A DNA stretch of 64,000 nucleotides. It comes from Cytospora piceicola. Its lineage: Eukaryota > Ascomycota > Sordariomycetes > Diaporthales > Cytosporaceae. The notes under the pieces were generated by a model. The model saw only the letters and a list, made by a program, of their open reading frames with translations, ran no database searches and was not told where the DNA came from. Each line of letters opens with the position of its first letter. The stretch's first letter is position 1. Location: positions 186,001 to 250,000 of the forward strand of contig JALQBC010000008.1 of NCBI GenBank assembly GCA_023375675.1, given 5' to 3'. The translations under genes were made by a program, and so were the position numbers. This document shows, in pieces, positions 38,901 through 48,605 of the stretch.

Positions 38901-39115
38901 TTTAGATAATAAGTAATTTTTACTATAAGTATAAGTTTTCCTTTTAATTTAATACTACGTTACGGTTAGCTAAGGAATTATAGCCTAGGTTACGTTAAGA
39001 TTATCTAGGATTATATAATTACCTCTCCGGTAATCTTTTAAATACCGCTACGCCGTAAGCCTTATAGAAGGTAGGCCGGCCGTAGCGCTACGTATAGTAT
39101 AGATATATATAGATA
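32905..39115. repeat. AT-rich block with RIP signature, relic of a repeat or transposon
   Basis: About 6.2 kb of strongly AT-rich, TpA-rich DNA with sharp edges on both sides. By eye, CpA and TpG together occur about once or less per 60-base line, while CpG stays common (about eight in 33001-33060). That is the mark of repeat-induced point mutation, which converts CpA to TpA (TpG to TpA on the other strand), and is not what CpG deamination gives. Only one ORF over 60 codons survives (35156-35347) and it has no features. I could not recognise reverse transcriptase, integrase or transposase remnants, nor terminal repeats, so the element class is unknown. An ATTTTT array lies at about 38578-38608. 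Such blocks are usually heterochromatic in ascomycetes. Confidence 0.85.
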
Positions 39116-39284
39116 CTAACCGCCTCTGGCCTTCGGCCCTTCGGCGGTTAAATTCATCTCTCTCTCTCTCTCTGTGCTCCTCTCTAAGCTCCCCGGAGAT
39201 CGACCAAGGTTGTATGTAGCTCTAAGCTGCTGACAGTTCCTGCTGACAACTTCATTACCTACCCACCTTAGGCCAAGTACTGTG

Positions 39285-39302
39285 TACCTACCTAAGTAGG
39301 TA
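39285..39302. repeat. TAGGTA-type inverted repeat
   Basis: Arms TACCTAC and GTAGGTA around a 4-nt centre, 170 bp from the RIP block edge. Confidence 0.65.
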
Positions 39303-39514
39303 CCTATGTGAGTAGGCATGTCTTACATCATCTCAAACCCTAATTAAGCTTTGCCGATGAATGGACCGCAGGCTAGACTTAAGCCATTTCCCATCCTCAT
39401 ACAGCCATGCATGCATGCATAACATACAAACACTACTACACATTGGGAAGCAACCTCGTTGGCGTCTCTCTGTCAGCAACGAGCTCAATCAAACACACCA
39501 CCAGGGCCACGGCG

Positions 39515-40339
39515 ATGGGCGGCCTCCCCACCCGTCTCATAGCCCTGCCTACCAACACTTTGCTGTTCTTGGCCTTCTTTGTCGTCTTCGGATCCATCCA
39601 ACGAGTCAACCACCGATCAAGGTCAAAGTCTAAGTCCATGGTCTCGACTGCTCCGCCACTCATTAAGCTTTCTGAATTCTCCTACCTGACTTGATTCTCG
39701 CGGTTTGAGGGTTTTTGAGGGGTTTGTTTCCCTCCTCCTCGTCCTGCGAGTGTCTTGCCCTCAACCCTTGGGAACACTGGGACTTTTACAGCTCACCCTC
39801 AGACATACAACCCGGTAAGTTTCCAGAAACAAGAAATCTTCAGGAAACAAAATGCGGATGCATGGTAGTCTTACTGGCTACAAACCCCGGTACTGTGCCG
39901 GTCACTCCGCATGCAGTAGCACTACCACATGCAGTGCTATAGTGCTACTGCATGTGCCGCCCAACATTGCAACCGACAATCGAGGCAGAAGAAAAGGGGC
40001 TGCTAGCCTCGAGCCTAACTAACATGTCGCCGTTAGCAACGTCGCATCGGTTTTGCTCGTAGGGCTGGATATCAAACTACCTCAACCCCGCTAGAAACCC
40101 CCCACGGGCCCCCAGACCTGCTATTATGCACGACAGTGATCTTCATACTGGCCATACCCTTCATGGTATCTCACCCCGTCCTCAAATCCCTCAAGGACCC
40201 CTACTCTCTGCTGTGGCTTTCGCTAGTCCTTGCTCAGCCCCTCAGGAGTGTTATCCAACGGTATGGCGGCTCCAAGGTACAAAGCTGGACTCCCCAACAC
40301 GCGGTAGCAATATTGGTGATGGCGAAATATACCTCATAG
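39515..40339 (+). pseudogene. Possible small membrane-protein gene or remnant
   Basis: The frame from ATG 39515 encodes MGGLPTRLIALPTNTLLFL... with one hydrophobic helix followed by a basic stretch, and stops at about 39694. A second frame at about 40118-40339, without its own ATG, encodes another hydrophobic segment (TTVIFILAIPFMVSHPVLK) and a further one (LLWLSLVLAQP). A GTAAGT at about 39813 could be a donor, but I could not build a continuous model. Chance ORFs are a real alternative. Confidence 0.2.
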
Positions 40340-40593
40340 AAAATGGTACATCCATATGCCATCTTCAGCTCCGTGACTGCCCTTCTGACCACCAATATAA
40401 CCCCAAAGTGTGCTGCTCTTTTTTCTTCGAATGAAATGATATCCTCGTGACTTCTATGCACTTCTGAACGTAACCTATTGCTCCTGTTACTTGGGTGGCT
40501 GGCACTGCTGTGCCGAGTGATCAGCCTGGTCCGCTACAGCCCACAGTTCAGTCACACAATATCATATATATCTCCCGAAGTCAATAAGAGAAC

Positions 40594-43308
40594 ATGGACG
40601 CCCAAACACCTATTCCGGACCTGCACAGTCCTGCAGTCATCAGGATCCAGCAGGAGATACATCCAAAGGTCTCACGCCGCTCTGAATCCGAGTCACGCTT
40701 CCGTCCCCTTCAACCGACAGACACCACCGGCCTCGCGGGTGGTATCTTCAACACCCGCGCACTCTCACGCGGCGCTACCCACAGGAGCGGCTCCAGGGCC
40801 CCATCGGATCGCCACATTGAAGCTGGTCATGATGGCGAGGAAGGCGACAACTGGATGGACAGCGAGAAGCCCAAGTCCAAGCAGATCTATAGCGGCAAGA
40901 CGCTGCTCTGGCTGTCTTACCAGTCCATCGGTGCCATCTATGGCGATATTGGAACCAGTCCTCTCTATGTGTACTCGTCGACCTTTTCGAGTGCCCCGAG
41001 CCACGAGGCGATTGTGCAGGTCCTGTCGCTGATCCTTTGGTCGCTGACTATCATGGTCACGTTCAAGTATATACTTATTGTCCTCCGGGCTGATAACGAG
41101 GGTGAGGGTGGAACATTCAGTTGCTATTCACTTTTGACCCGATATGTAAGTTTATCCAAGACTGTTGTGCTAGATGACATCCCCTTGCTGACTGATATAC
41201 ACCAGGCAAACATCACCGAGCGTGACCCGAGAGAGCAACAACTAGTACACATGGAGCGACACCTGACAGGGAACCTCCGGCCGTCCAATCTCGGAATTCG
41301 CAACGCATTGGAAAAGAACAAGTTCTTCCGCGGCTTGCTCAAGACAATCGGCGTCCTGGCCGTCTCCATGGTTCTGTCCGATGGTGTCCTCACACCGGCA
41401 CAGTCCGTCCTGGGCGCCGTCCAGGGCCTCAACGTCGTCAAGCCCGACATCTCGAGCTCGACGGTGGTCGGAACCTCCTGCGGCATCATCGTCCTTCTTT
41501 TCTTGATCCAGCCCCTGGGACTGTCCCGCCTGGCGTCATGCTTCGCTCCTATCGTCATCGTCTGGCTGGGCTTCAACGGCGGCTTCGGCATCTACAACCT
41601 CGTCAAGTTCGACCACTCCGTGCTCAAGGCGTTTAATCCATATTATGCATTTCAATTCTTTATACAGAACAAGACCGAGGGCTGGAAAATGCTCGGCGGC
41701 ATCTTGCTTGCGTTCACTGGTGTCGAGGCGCTTTTCGCTGACTTGGGTGCGTTCTCCATGAGGGCGATCCAGCTTAGTTGGTTGTGCTATACGTATCCGT
41801 GTCTCTTGCTAGCATACATCAGTCAGGCGGCGTATATTAGTGTCCACCCGGATGCCTACTCCAATCCTTTCTACAACTCTGTGCCCCCGGGAATGCTGTA
41901 CCCTTCCCTCATCATCGCGGTGCTGGCTGCTATTGTGGCCAGTCAGGCTATGATTACAGCTACGTTCCAGGTATGTCCATCCATGGCCAACCCCTCTCAC
42001 AGGTGCAAAGATTACGTTATTGACGAGAAACACCTGCAGCTCATCAGTCAGATCATGAAGCTCTCGTACTGCCCACAGGTGAAGGTAGTCCACACCTCCA
42101 AGACCTTCCACGGCCAGCTCTACGTCCCCTTCCTGAACTGGCTCCTCATGATCCTCGCGGTCCTCGTCACGGCCGTCTACTCCAACACAACCCGGCTGGG
42201 CAACGCATACGGCGTATGCGTAATGTTCGTCACCTTCTTCGACACGTGCATGGTCACCCTCGTGGCGCTGGTCGTCTGGCGAGTGAGGCCGTACCTCGTC
42301 GTCCTCCCCTGGCTGGTCTTCGCGTGCTTCGACGGGCTGTACCTGTCCTCCGCTCTCAACAAGGTGCCGGACGGCGCCTGGTTCACGCTCACCATCTCGG
42401 GCATCCTGACGTGTTTCTTCCTCCTGTGGCGGTTCGGCAAGGAGACGCAGTGGAGCGCCGAGGCGGAGGACCGGTTCCGGCTCAACAGCCTGGTGGCCAA
42501 GGACGACGAGGGCCGGCTCCGCCTCACGGCGCGGTGGGGCGGCGACCAGCTCAGCCAGGTGCGCGGGCTGGGCATCTTCTTCGACAAGACGGGCGCCATG
42601 ACGCCCTCGGTCTTCACGCACTTCGCGAGCAAGTTCTGCGCCACCATGGACGTCACCGTCTTCTTCCACCTGCACCCCGTCGAGGCGCCCACCGTGCCCG
42701 ACGGCGAGAGGTACTCGGTCTCCCGCTTCACCGCCATCCCGGGGTGCTACCGCCTCGTGGTCACCCACGGCTTCATGGACGAGGTCATCAGTCCCGACCT
42801 GGCGGCGCTCGTCTACGAGAAGGTCCGGGCGTTTGTGGCCCGGCAGGCGGTTGGCGCGCGGGGGGAGGAGGAGGGGGTGGGGCGCGGGGACGGCGCGAGC
42901 GAGAGCGGCTCGCAGGCCACGCAGCGGAGCGGCATCGAGAACGTCGAGCGGTCCGGCCTGCCCACCCCCGGGTCCGAATCCCCCGCCGGCTCCACCGGCG
43001 CGGACGTCAGCAGCTCCTCGGGCACTGCCGCCACCAGGGGGCGGCGGCACGCGGGCGAGAAGCTGCCGGCCGAGCTGCGCGACGGGGCCGTGGCTGCCGA
43101 GCTGGCGCGGCTGGACCGCGCGTATGCCGCGAGGATCATGTATGTGGTTGGGAAGGAGCAGATGAAGATCCGGGACCAGACGCCAATCTTCAGGAAGGTG
43201 GTGTTGGGGACGTTTCTGTGGATTAGGGAGAACACGAGGGCGAAGATTGCGAATCTGAGGTTGGCTATGGAGAGAGTGGTCGAGGTGGGCTTTGTTAAGG
43301 AGATATGA
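40594..43308 (+). CDS. HAK1: HAK/KUP/KT high-affinity potassium transporter
   Basis: Plasma-membrane K+ uptake, in fungi usually proton-coupled and induced by K+ starvation. ATG 40594 opens a hydrophilic N-terminus of about 100 residues, followed by the family signature SYQSIGAIYGDIGTSPLYVY near residue 115. Then come SDGVLTPAQSVLGAVQGL, TGVEALFADLGAF, and a long membrane region ending near residue 600. The hydrophilic C-terminal tail contains a Gly/Glu/Ser low-complexity stretch. Two introns, 41146-41205 (60 nt) and 41971-42039 (69 nt), are inferred from gaps in family similarity: LLTRY joins ANITERDP, and TATFQ joins LISQIMKLSY. Both are multiples of three without in-frame stops, so the unspliced frame stays open. 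The spliced protein has 861 residues. The 3' half is GC-rich and gives long false ORFs in other frames. Confidence 0.95.
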   Translation: MDAQTPIPDLHSPAVIRIQQEIHPKVSRRSESESRFRPLQPTDTTGLAGGIFNTRALSRGATHRSGSRAPSDRHIEAGHDGEEGDNWMDSEKPKSKQIYSGKTLLWLSYQSIGAIYGDIGTSPLYVYSSTFSSAPSHEAIVQVLSLILWSLTIMVTFKYILIVLRADNEGEGGTFSCYSLLTRYVSLSKTVVLDDIPLLTDIHQANITERDPREQQLVHMERHLTGNLRPSNLGIRNALEKNKFFRGLLKTIGVLAVSMVLSDGVLTPAQSVLGAVQGLNVVKPDISSSTVVGTSCGIIVLLFLIQPLGLSRLASCFAPIVIVWLGFNGGFGIYNLVKFDHSVLKAFNPYYAFQFFIQNKTEGWKMLGGILLAFTGVEALFADLGAFSMRAIQLSWLCYTYPCLLLAYISQAAYISVHPDAYSNPFYNSVPPGMLYPSLIIAVLAAIVASQAMITATFQVCPSMANPSHRCKDYVIDEKHLQLISQIMKLSYCPQVKVVHTSKTFHGQLYVPFLNWLLMILAVLVTAVYSNTTRLGNAYGVCVMFVTFFDTCMVTLVALVVWRVRPYLVVLPWLVFACFDGLYLSSALNKVPDGAWFTLTISGILTCFFLLWRFGKETQWSAEAEDRFRLNSLVAKDDEGRLRLTARWGGDQLSQVRGLGIFFDKTGAMTPSVFTHFASKFCATMDVTVFFHLHPVEAPTVPDGERYSVSRFTAIPGCYRLVVTHGFMDEVISPDLAALVYEKVRAFVARQAVGARGEEEGVGRGDGASESGSQATQRSGIENVERSGLPTPGSESPAGSTGADVSSSSGTAATRGRRHAGEKLPAELRDGAVAAELARLDRAYAARIMYVVGKEQMKIRDQTPIFRKVVLGTFLWIRENTRAKIANLRLAMERVVEVGFVKEI

Positions 43309-45245
43309 TTGTGGTTGTTGGGTGGAGGCTCTACTACATGTATGTACGTAGGAGGCGAGCGCGTTCAACATACTTTTGCTGTGCTCATCTGTGGACACCT
43401 GGGCACTGGACAGGGTCGGTCAAATGGTGGCGAGTGGGCAATGGATGTCACGAAACCTTCAGGACATATATAATGATTGGTACACAACTGAAGTAACCAC
43501 CTCCTTGTCCTAAACTGTTCAAGTCTATATGGCTCAACAAACTGTAACCGAAGACTACTAAGTCTGCTTACAGTCGGTGGCAAGGCTTCTAAGCAACTCA
43601 ACTGAAGCGTGGACACCCCTGGTATGCGGCCAAGGGTCACAAGAGCTACGGTGGCGATCGATGAAAGGGAACAAATGAGGAAATAGTAAGATGGGTGTGT
43701 GTCCTTAATATGGAAAGTGAAATATCTAGTGGTGAGCCCGAGGGAGAGAAGGCCCATATATATGGTTTCTAGGCAGGTCGGCCTAATGGCAGTCAGCGTC
43801 AAAATTGAAGGGATTTGTATAGGTTAAATGAATGTATTGATCGTGGTAGACAGAAGGAAAGCCCTTATGAGGCCTTGAGCTCTTCTGCTTACTATCCATA
43901 TAGCCAGGTTGTTCATCGTCTAACCACCGGCTACTGGGCTTTCCAGAGAATCATCATACAGCCTATATATTCGTCATATAGTCCCTGCAATTGTCCGTGC
44001 AGAGAGATAGGGTATTATCGACAGTCAGGTGTCCATATAGGGGTCGTGTCACTACTTAAGTAGTCATACCGGTTACAACTAGTTACTGAGATCTTCAGTA
44101 TAACTCACAGTATGTATCTTATACATAGATCATCGAGACCACTTCCTTTACATGCGGACTCCTTTTGCAATTTAGGTATCGTTGCTTTTCGTTTTGAATA
44201 TTGGGATGATGTTGAATATAGAATTTTGCGAGGTTCGGGAAATCCGAATAAAATTGGCACATACATGTCCTCTTTTGCTTTGTCCTATATCTATCTATAC
44301 CCTAGGTATGCAGCTGTGTAAAATCTGTGTGCGGTCAAGTTTAGAGTGAATGTTGCCAACCGAGAAACCCGTGTTCAATGTTGGAATTTTCCATAACTTC
44401 CACGGAAGTCCACTTAGCCTGACAAACTCTTCTTTTACCAGCACTGTGGATGCTCAAGTTAACAGAAAAGAGTACACTCCGTGACGGGTTAATAAATCAG
44501 TACAACTTGCTGTTCCCCTACGTTGAGTCCACGGTCATCCTCTGCTGGACGAATTCTCGTGTATTTCGGTATAACGTACTGCTCCATCTTCCATGTGATT
44601 TGATGAGTGCCTGAATTCTTTCTTATGTACATTCGCGCCCTTCTAGATCTTACAAATCTGTGTTGGTGACGGCTACCTGGCTGCTTTAAAAGGGCCCCAA
44701 ACCAATTTCAGTGGGATTTTGTCTGGCGCTGGGCTCAGATTGGGTTTCACGTAGGGGGTACTGAAGAGTTTCTTCCATGGATTATGTCCATACTTGCTCT
44801 GGTGATATCGGTAGGTCAAGGTCCAACGGAGGACAAAGACAGAAGGCCAATGATATACAGGAAGCTGTGATGTAGGCAGAGATCGAAGTTGTCTTTATAA
44901 CGATGGTATCTCAACTCTATATTCTGCAAGTAATACGACTGCTTTTCTGAACAATATCCACTACTCCCAATTACAATGCTATGTTTCATTGCCGTGAACG
45001 TGCTAAACACCGGACACGGACACCCGCCCTAAGCAAGAAAAATTCCCAGTCTCAGTGCGTGACATACACCCCGTGTTATTCGGGGGACATCAGGAACAAA
45101 TATATCCCTTTAACACCAGTGAAATGAAGCGCCGAGTCTTCCTTTCGACTGAGACGTGGGGTTTCCATCCCAGCCCCCTGCGCCATCTCGTGGCTTGACC
45201 TTGTGATAATCTCTGGGGTCCATTTGATACGAATTCAGTGGAGTC
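43309..45245. other. Intergenic region between convergent transporters
   Basis: This is the 3' flank of both genes. A perfect 14-bp palindrome ACTACTTAAGTAGT lies at 44051-44064. No gene is seen. Confidence 0.55.
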
Positions 45246-47243
45246 TCACATGTCTCGACGGTAGAAGTTCCTCCACCTGAGGTACCACTTGTCCGATGAC
45301 TTCTGCACGGCACTGTCCGACTCGGCGCCCTCCTCGCGCGTGGGGACGTCCACCCTCTCGCCGTCGAGACCGGTGTTGGTGATGGCGTTCTGCTGCTTGC
45401 CGAGGTAGAAGTCGGGCATGAACAGCGTGGCGATGGCGGGCATGGCGGCCAGGACGAGGGCGGCGATGGCGATGTGGCCGTTGATGGCGGCGTAGGCGCG
45501 GATGGCGGCCTGGCGGATGGGGTCGTCGAAGTCGTAGCTGGAGCGGAGCTTCTTGATGGACCCGTACAGCTTCTTGATGGTCTTCTCGTCGGCGCCGGCC
45601 GGGATCATCTCCTCGTACATGCGCTTCAGCATCTCGTTGGTCCAGATGGCCGACGAGATGGCGCTGCCGACCGATGACCCCAGAGTGGACCACAGCGCGA
45701 GCAGCGCGATGACGGTGGCCATGTCCTCGTGCGGAACCGCCGCCTGGCTGCCCACGCGCGCGCCGACGACGTTGAAGGAGCCCAGGCAGAAGATGAGCTG
45801 CGCGGCGATGAGGCGGCCCGTGCCCTGGGTCATGGACCCGGTGGTGCCGTCGATCAGGATGCCGTAGGCGATCATCCTCGCCACGGCGCCGAAGACCATC
45901 ATGGACTTGTAGCGGTGGGTGCGGCGCTGGACGAGGCCGACGATGGGGCCCATGATACTGAGGCCCATGGTGGTGACGCCCAAGAAGATGGTCCACTCGT
46001 AGGTGGTCCACTCCTTGATGATGTAGATGTACGAGGAGTAATAGGTGTTACGGACGGACGAGGCGGTCTGGTTGAAGGTGAAGACAACGACGGCAGCAAT
46101 GAAGGCACGGTTGTTGCGTACGCTCTTGGTCATGAGCGGCTTGGGTGCGACGTAGATCTCGAAAAGGACAAAGACGATGAGCAAAACGAAGCCCACAACG
46201 AGCATGGCAATGATGCTTGCATTCTTCCACCCGCCGTCGGCGTCCTCGGCCAGGGTCAGCGGCAGCAGGAGCAGGGCGAACGACACGCCAAGGAGGATGA
46301 GCCCCATGATGTCGATGTCGATCAGGCCCTGGTACAGAAGCTTGGTCCAATGGACAGCACTCGCCTGGCCGCCGGCGTCACCACCGGCGCCGGTCCTCTG
46401 CTGCTTCGAGCCGGCCATAGTGACCATGCCCATCTTCTTGCCCCGGCGCTGCATGGCGTACAACGTGAAGATGGCCGGGCACAGCAGAACCGGGACCATG
46501 ATGGCGAACATGCCCAGGCCCCACCGCCAGTTGTCGACGAAACCCTCGGCAATGAAGCCATTGATGGGCACTGTGATGATGAAGGGGACAGACAAGAGGG
46601 CGCCGAAGAAGCCTCGCCACTCAAGCGGGGTCAGGTCACCGACGATGATGTCGCTCAGCAGGTCGAGGCCGGACTTGCCCACCGAGGTGAAGCAGATACC
46701 GATGGTGTAGGCGGCGAAGGTGCTGGAGCTGGCGGCGACGATGAAGCCGACGGCGTAGAAGACCAGGATGACGACGTAGGTGGTGGGCCGCGAGGTGATG
46801 TCGGCCAGCTTGCCGATGAAGGGCTTGGCGATGGCGCGCACGATCTGGCTGGCAGTGCTGACGGCGGCGAGCGAGCTGTGCTGGCCGAAAGTGGAGCTGG
46901 CCATGGTGGTGAAGATAGTTGACGTGATGCCCTGGTCGAGGGCATACGCGAACATGGTCAGGCCGATGGACACGGCCAGCAGCCACAGCAGGATCTTGCC
47001 CGTCGGGCCCGACTGGTACAACACCTTGTTGAAGGCCTCGACCTTGCTGACTCCCTGTTGGGCATTTGCATCTCTGTCGACGGGCTGATCCGAGTCCGAG
47101 GTCACAGCATGACGGTCGTTAAACTTCAGAGGCGAATGTTCGTCTGCTTCACGGGTGCCGTTGGCTTTGTTGGAGGGCTCGCCAGTCGAGCGAGAGCCCG
47201 TCCTCTCGCCAGTTGGGGCATCATCGGCCCTGGCTGTCGACAT
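45246..47243 (-). CDS. MFS siderophore-iron transporter (SIT/MirB type)
   Basis: One uninterrupted exon of 665 residues. After an 80-residue hydrophilic N-terminus come about 14 predicted membrane helices, the layout of the fungal siderophore-iron transporter branch of the major facilitator superfamily. Features seen are LTMFAYALDQGITSTIF in helix 1 (LD motif of SIT proteins), FIGKLADITSRPTTYV in the loop between helices 2 and 3, and PLEWRGFFGALLSVPFI in the middle. Family knowledge: these proteins import ferri-siderophores by proton symport at the plasma membrane. Placement next to the ABC, acyltransferase and NRPS genes supports the role. An ATCWGATAA site at 47917-47925, about 670 bp upstream, suggests iron repression. 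The substrate (fusarinine or TAFC type versus other) cannot be read from sequence. Confidence 0.9.
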   Translation of the reverse strand: MSTARADDAPTGERTGSRSTGEPSNKANGTREADEHSPLKFNDRHAVTSDSDQPVDRDANAQQGVSKVEAFNKVLYQSGPTGKILLWLLAVSIGLTMFAYALDQGITSTIFTTMASSTFGQHSSLAAVSTASQIVRAIAKPFIGKLADITSRPTTYVVILVFYAVGFIVAASSSTFAAYTIGICFTSVGKSGLDLLSDIIVGDLTPLEWRGFFGALLSVPFIITVPINGFIAEGFVDNWRWGLGMFAIMVPVLLCPAIFTLYAMQRRGKKMGMVTMAGSKQQRTGAGGDAGGQASAVHWTKLLYQGLIDIDIMGLILLGVSFALLLLPLTLAEDADGGWKNASIIAMLVVGFVLLIVFVLFEIYVAPKPLMTKSVRNNRAFIAAVVVFTFNQTASSVRNTYYSSYIYIIKEWTTYEWTIFLGVTTMGLSIMGPIVGLVQRRTHRYKSMMVFGAVARMIAYGILIDGTTGSMTQGTGRLIAAQLIFCLGSFNVVGARVGSQAAVPHEDMATVIALLALWSTLGSSVGSAISSAIWTNEMLKRMYEEMIPAGADEKTIKKLYGSIKKLRSSYDFDDPIRQAAIRAYAAINGHIAIAALVLAAMPAIATLFMPDFYLGKQQNAITNTGLDGERVDVPTREEGAESDSAVQKSSDKWYLRWRNFYRRDM

Positions 47244-48605
47244 GATGAGTTAACCGTAACGAGGTACTTCTGGCTATGATTCTAAAAGGCCTCAAGTTAT
47301 AATACTCCCGGGGTATAAGATGGGAACAAGCGAGACGTGAGGATGGAAAACAGCCAATGCTCAAGGCTCAAGGCTCTGGAAGCAAGGCGAGATCCCGAGA
47401 CCCGGATTGTGACAGGGTGGTTCGATATGTGCAGCTTGGGTAGGATGAAAATGGGAAAGGATAGACGTGATAACCCGGGAGGCGGGCGGTCAGGGCACAA
47501 GCTGGCGAAGGCGCGTGGAGACAATAAAGAGCATGCTCGAGACGGGAAGTCGGACAGGGACACAGGGAGTAGGTAGATCTTCCTTGGTGCTATATAGACC
47601 CGAGCTCCGGTGCAGTTTACTGGATTGGGAGGAGGCGAACCAGTCGTCATGTGCATTGTTTGGGTGGTGGGGCTGGGCAAACGACCGAGGAAAGAAGAAG
47701 CATCCGTATCCGCAACCGCAACCGCATGCGCAAGTACAAGGGCAGTGAAGGGGGTGAAGGGGGCCACTGGGTGTCAGGGTGTGTGGGCGGCGACATTACA
47801 CGATACGGATACACCCCGAGCCCATCACACAAGCAGAACAAGCTGAGGAGGTGTCCCGAAATCTGTTGGTCTCTCCATCGTCTAGCAGACCTTTTACAGG
47901 GGGGCCAACCGTAATCTTATCAGATTAATCAGTGTGTGGCCGATATAGGAGTGACATCGGGGAGATCATCGACTAATAAGGCTTCAAAGCTGGGGGGCTC
48001 CGCGGGCTTGCGTGTCTTCTATTATGAAATTCTGGATACCGCGTCCTTGGCACCACATGTTAGAGTTTTTTGCCTTTCCCTGATCTTCACCACCGAAATG
48101 ATCGAGCCAGGGATTAAAAAATACCCGCAGGTGATGTTGGATGGCAGATGCGTCAAAAAGAAAATCAATGGATCACATCCAATTTCCAAAGCATGAGTTT
48201 TTCCACGCCCAGCCCCCCTTGCCCTCTTCGTTTTCTGTTCTCTTTTTTTCTTGTGAGGTGCCAACCTTGCATGAATATGTACAACACCATGTGAATAAAC
48301 TCGCAGTGCCTGAAACCAACTCATTTAAGTTTCATGAGCGAGTGAGGATCTCGGATACAATAACCCATCCAAGTGCAAATCCATAGGCAGTCTTTATAGC
48401 CTTGTATGGTTGCCCAAATATTGCTTGATGCTACTACTCGAAACATCGCCTTCTGATGTCTCGAGCCTCTTTCTCGCATTAATTATAGAATTAGTGATTG
48501 CCGTAGTCTAAATATGCAAGTCTATATGGTTTATCTATACTCAACCGTTTCCATATCGGGACTCCTTTCTTTTCCAGTAGTCTATTCCCATGCCTCGCTC
48601 CTAAT
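47244..48605. other. Intergenic region: MFS promoter and ABC 3' flank
   Basis: There is no gene. It contains one ATCWGATAA site, on the minus strand, the same strand as the MFS gene. Confidence 0.6.
47917..47925 (-). promoter_or_regulatory. ATCWGATAA iron-GATA factor site upstream of the MFS gene
   Basis: TTATCAGAT on the plus strand, so ATCTGATAA on the minus strand. This equals the published consensus for the SreA/SRE/Urbs1 group of iron-sensing GATA repressors. Binding here is inferred. Confidence 0.6.

Larger units (their letters stand above)
39116..40593. other. Region between RIP block and potassium transporter
   Basis: A (CT)n microsatellite lies at about 39155-39173 and a TAGGTA-type palindrome at 39285-39302. 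Two short hydrophobic reading frames are listed separately. The rest is presumably the transporter promoter. Confidence 0.5.

Noticed and set aside
41809..43398. 529-codon minus-strand ORF opposite the potassium transporter
   Set aside because: It is the complement of a conserved, GC-rich transporter exon; its His/Arg/Asp-rich sequence is a shadow.
45729..46922. 397-codon plus-strand ORF opposite the MFS gene
   Set aside because: Gly/Asp/Glu-rich shadow of a conserved membrane protein exon.
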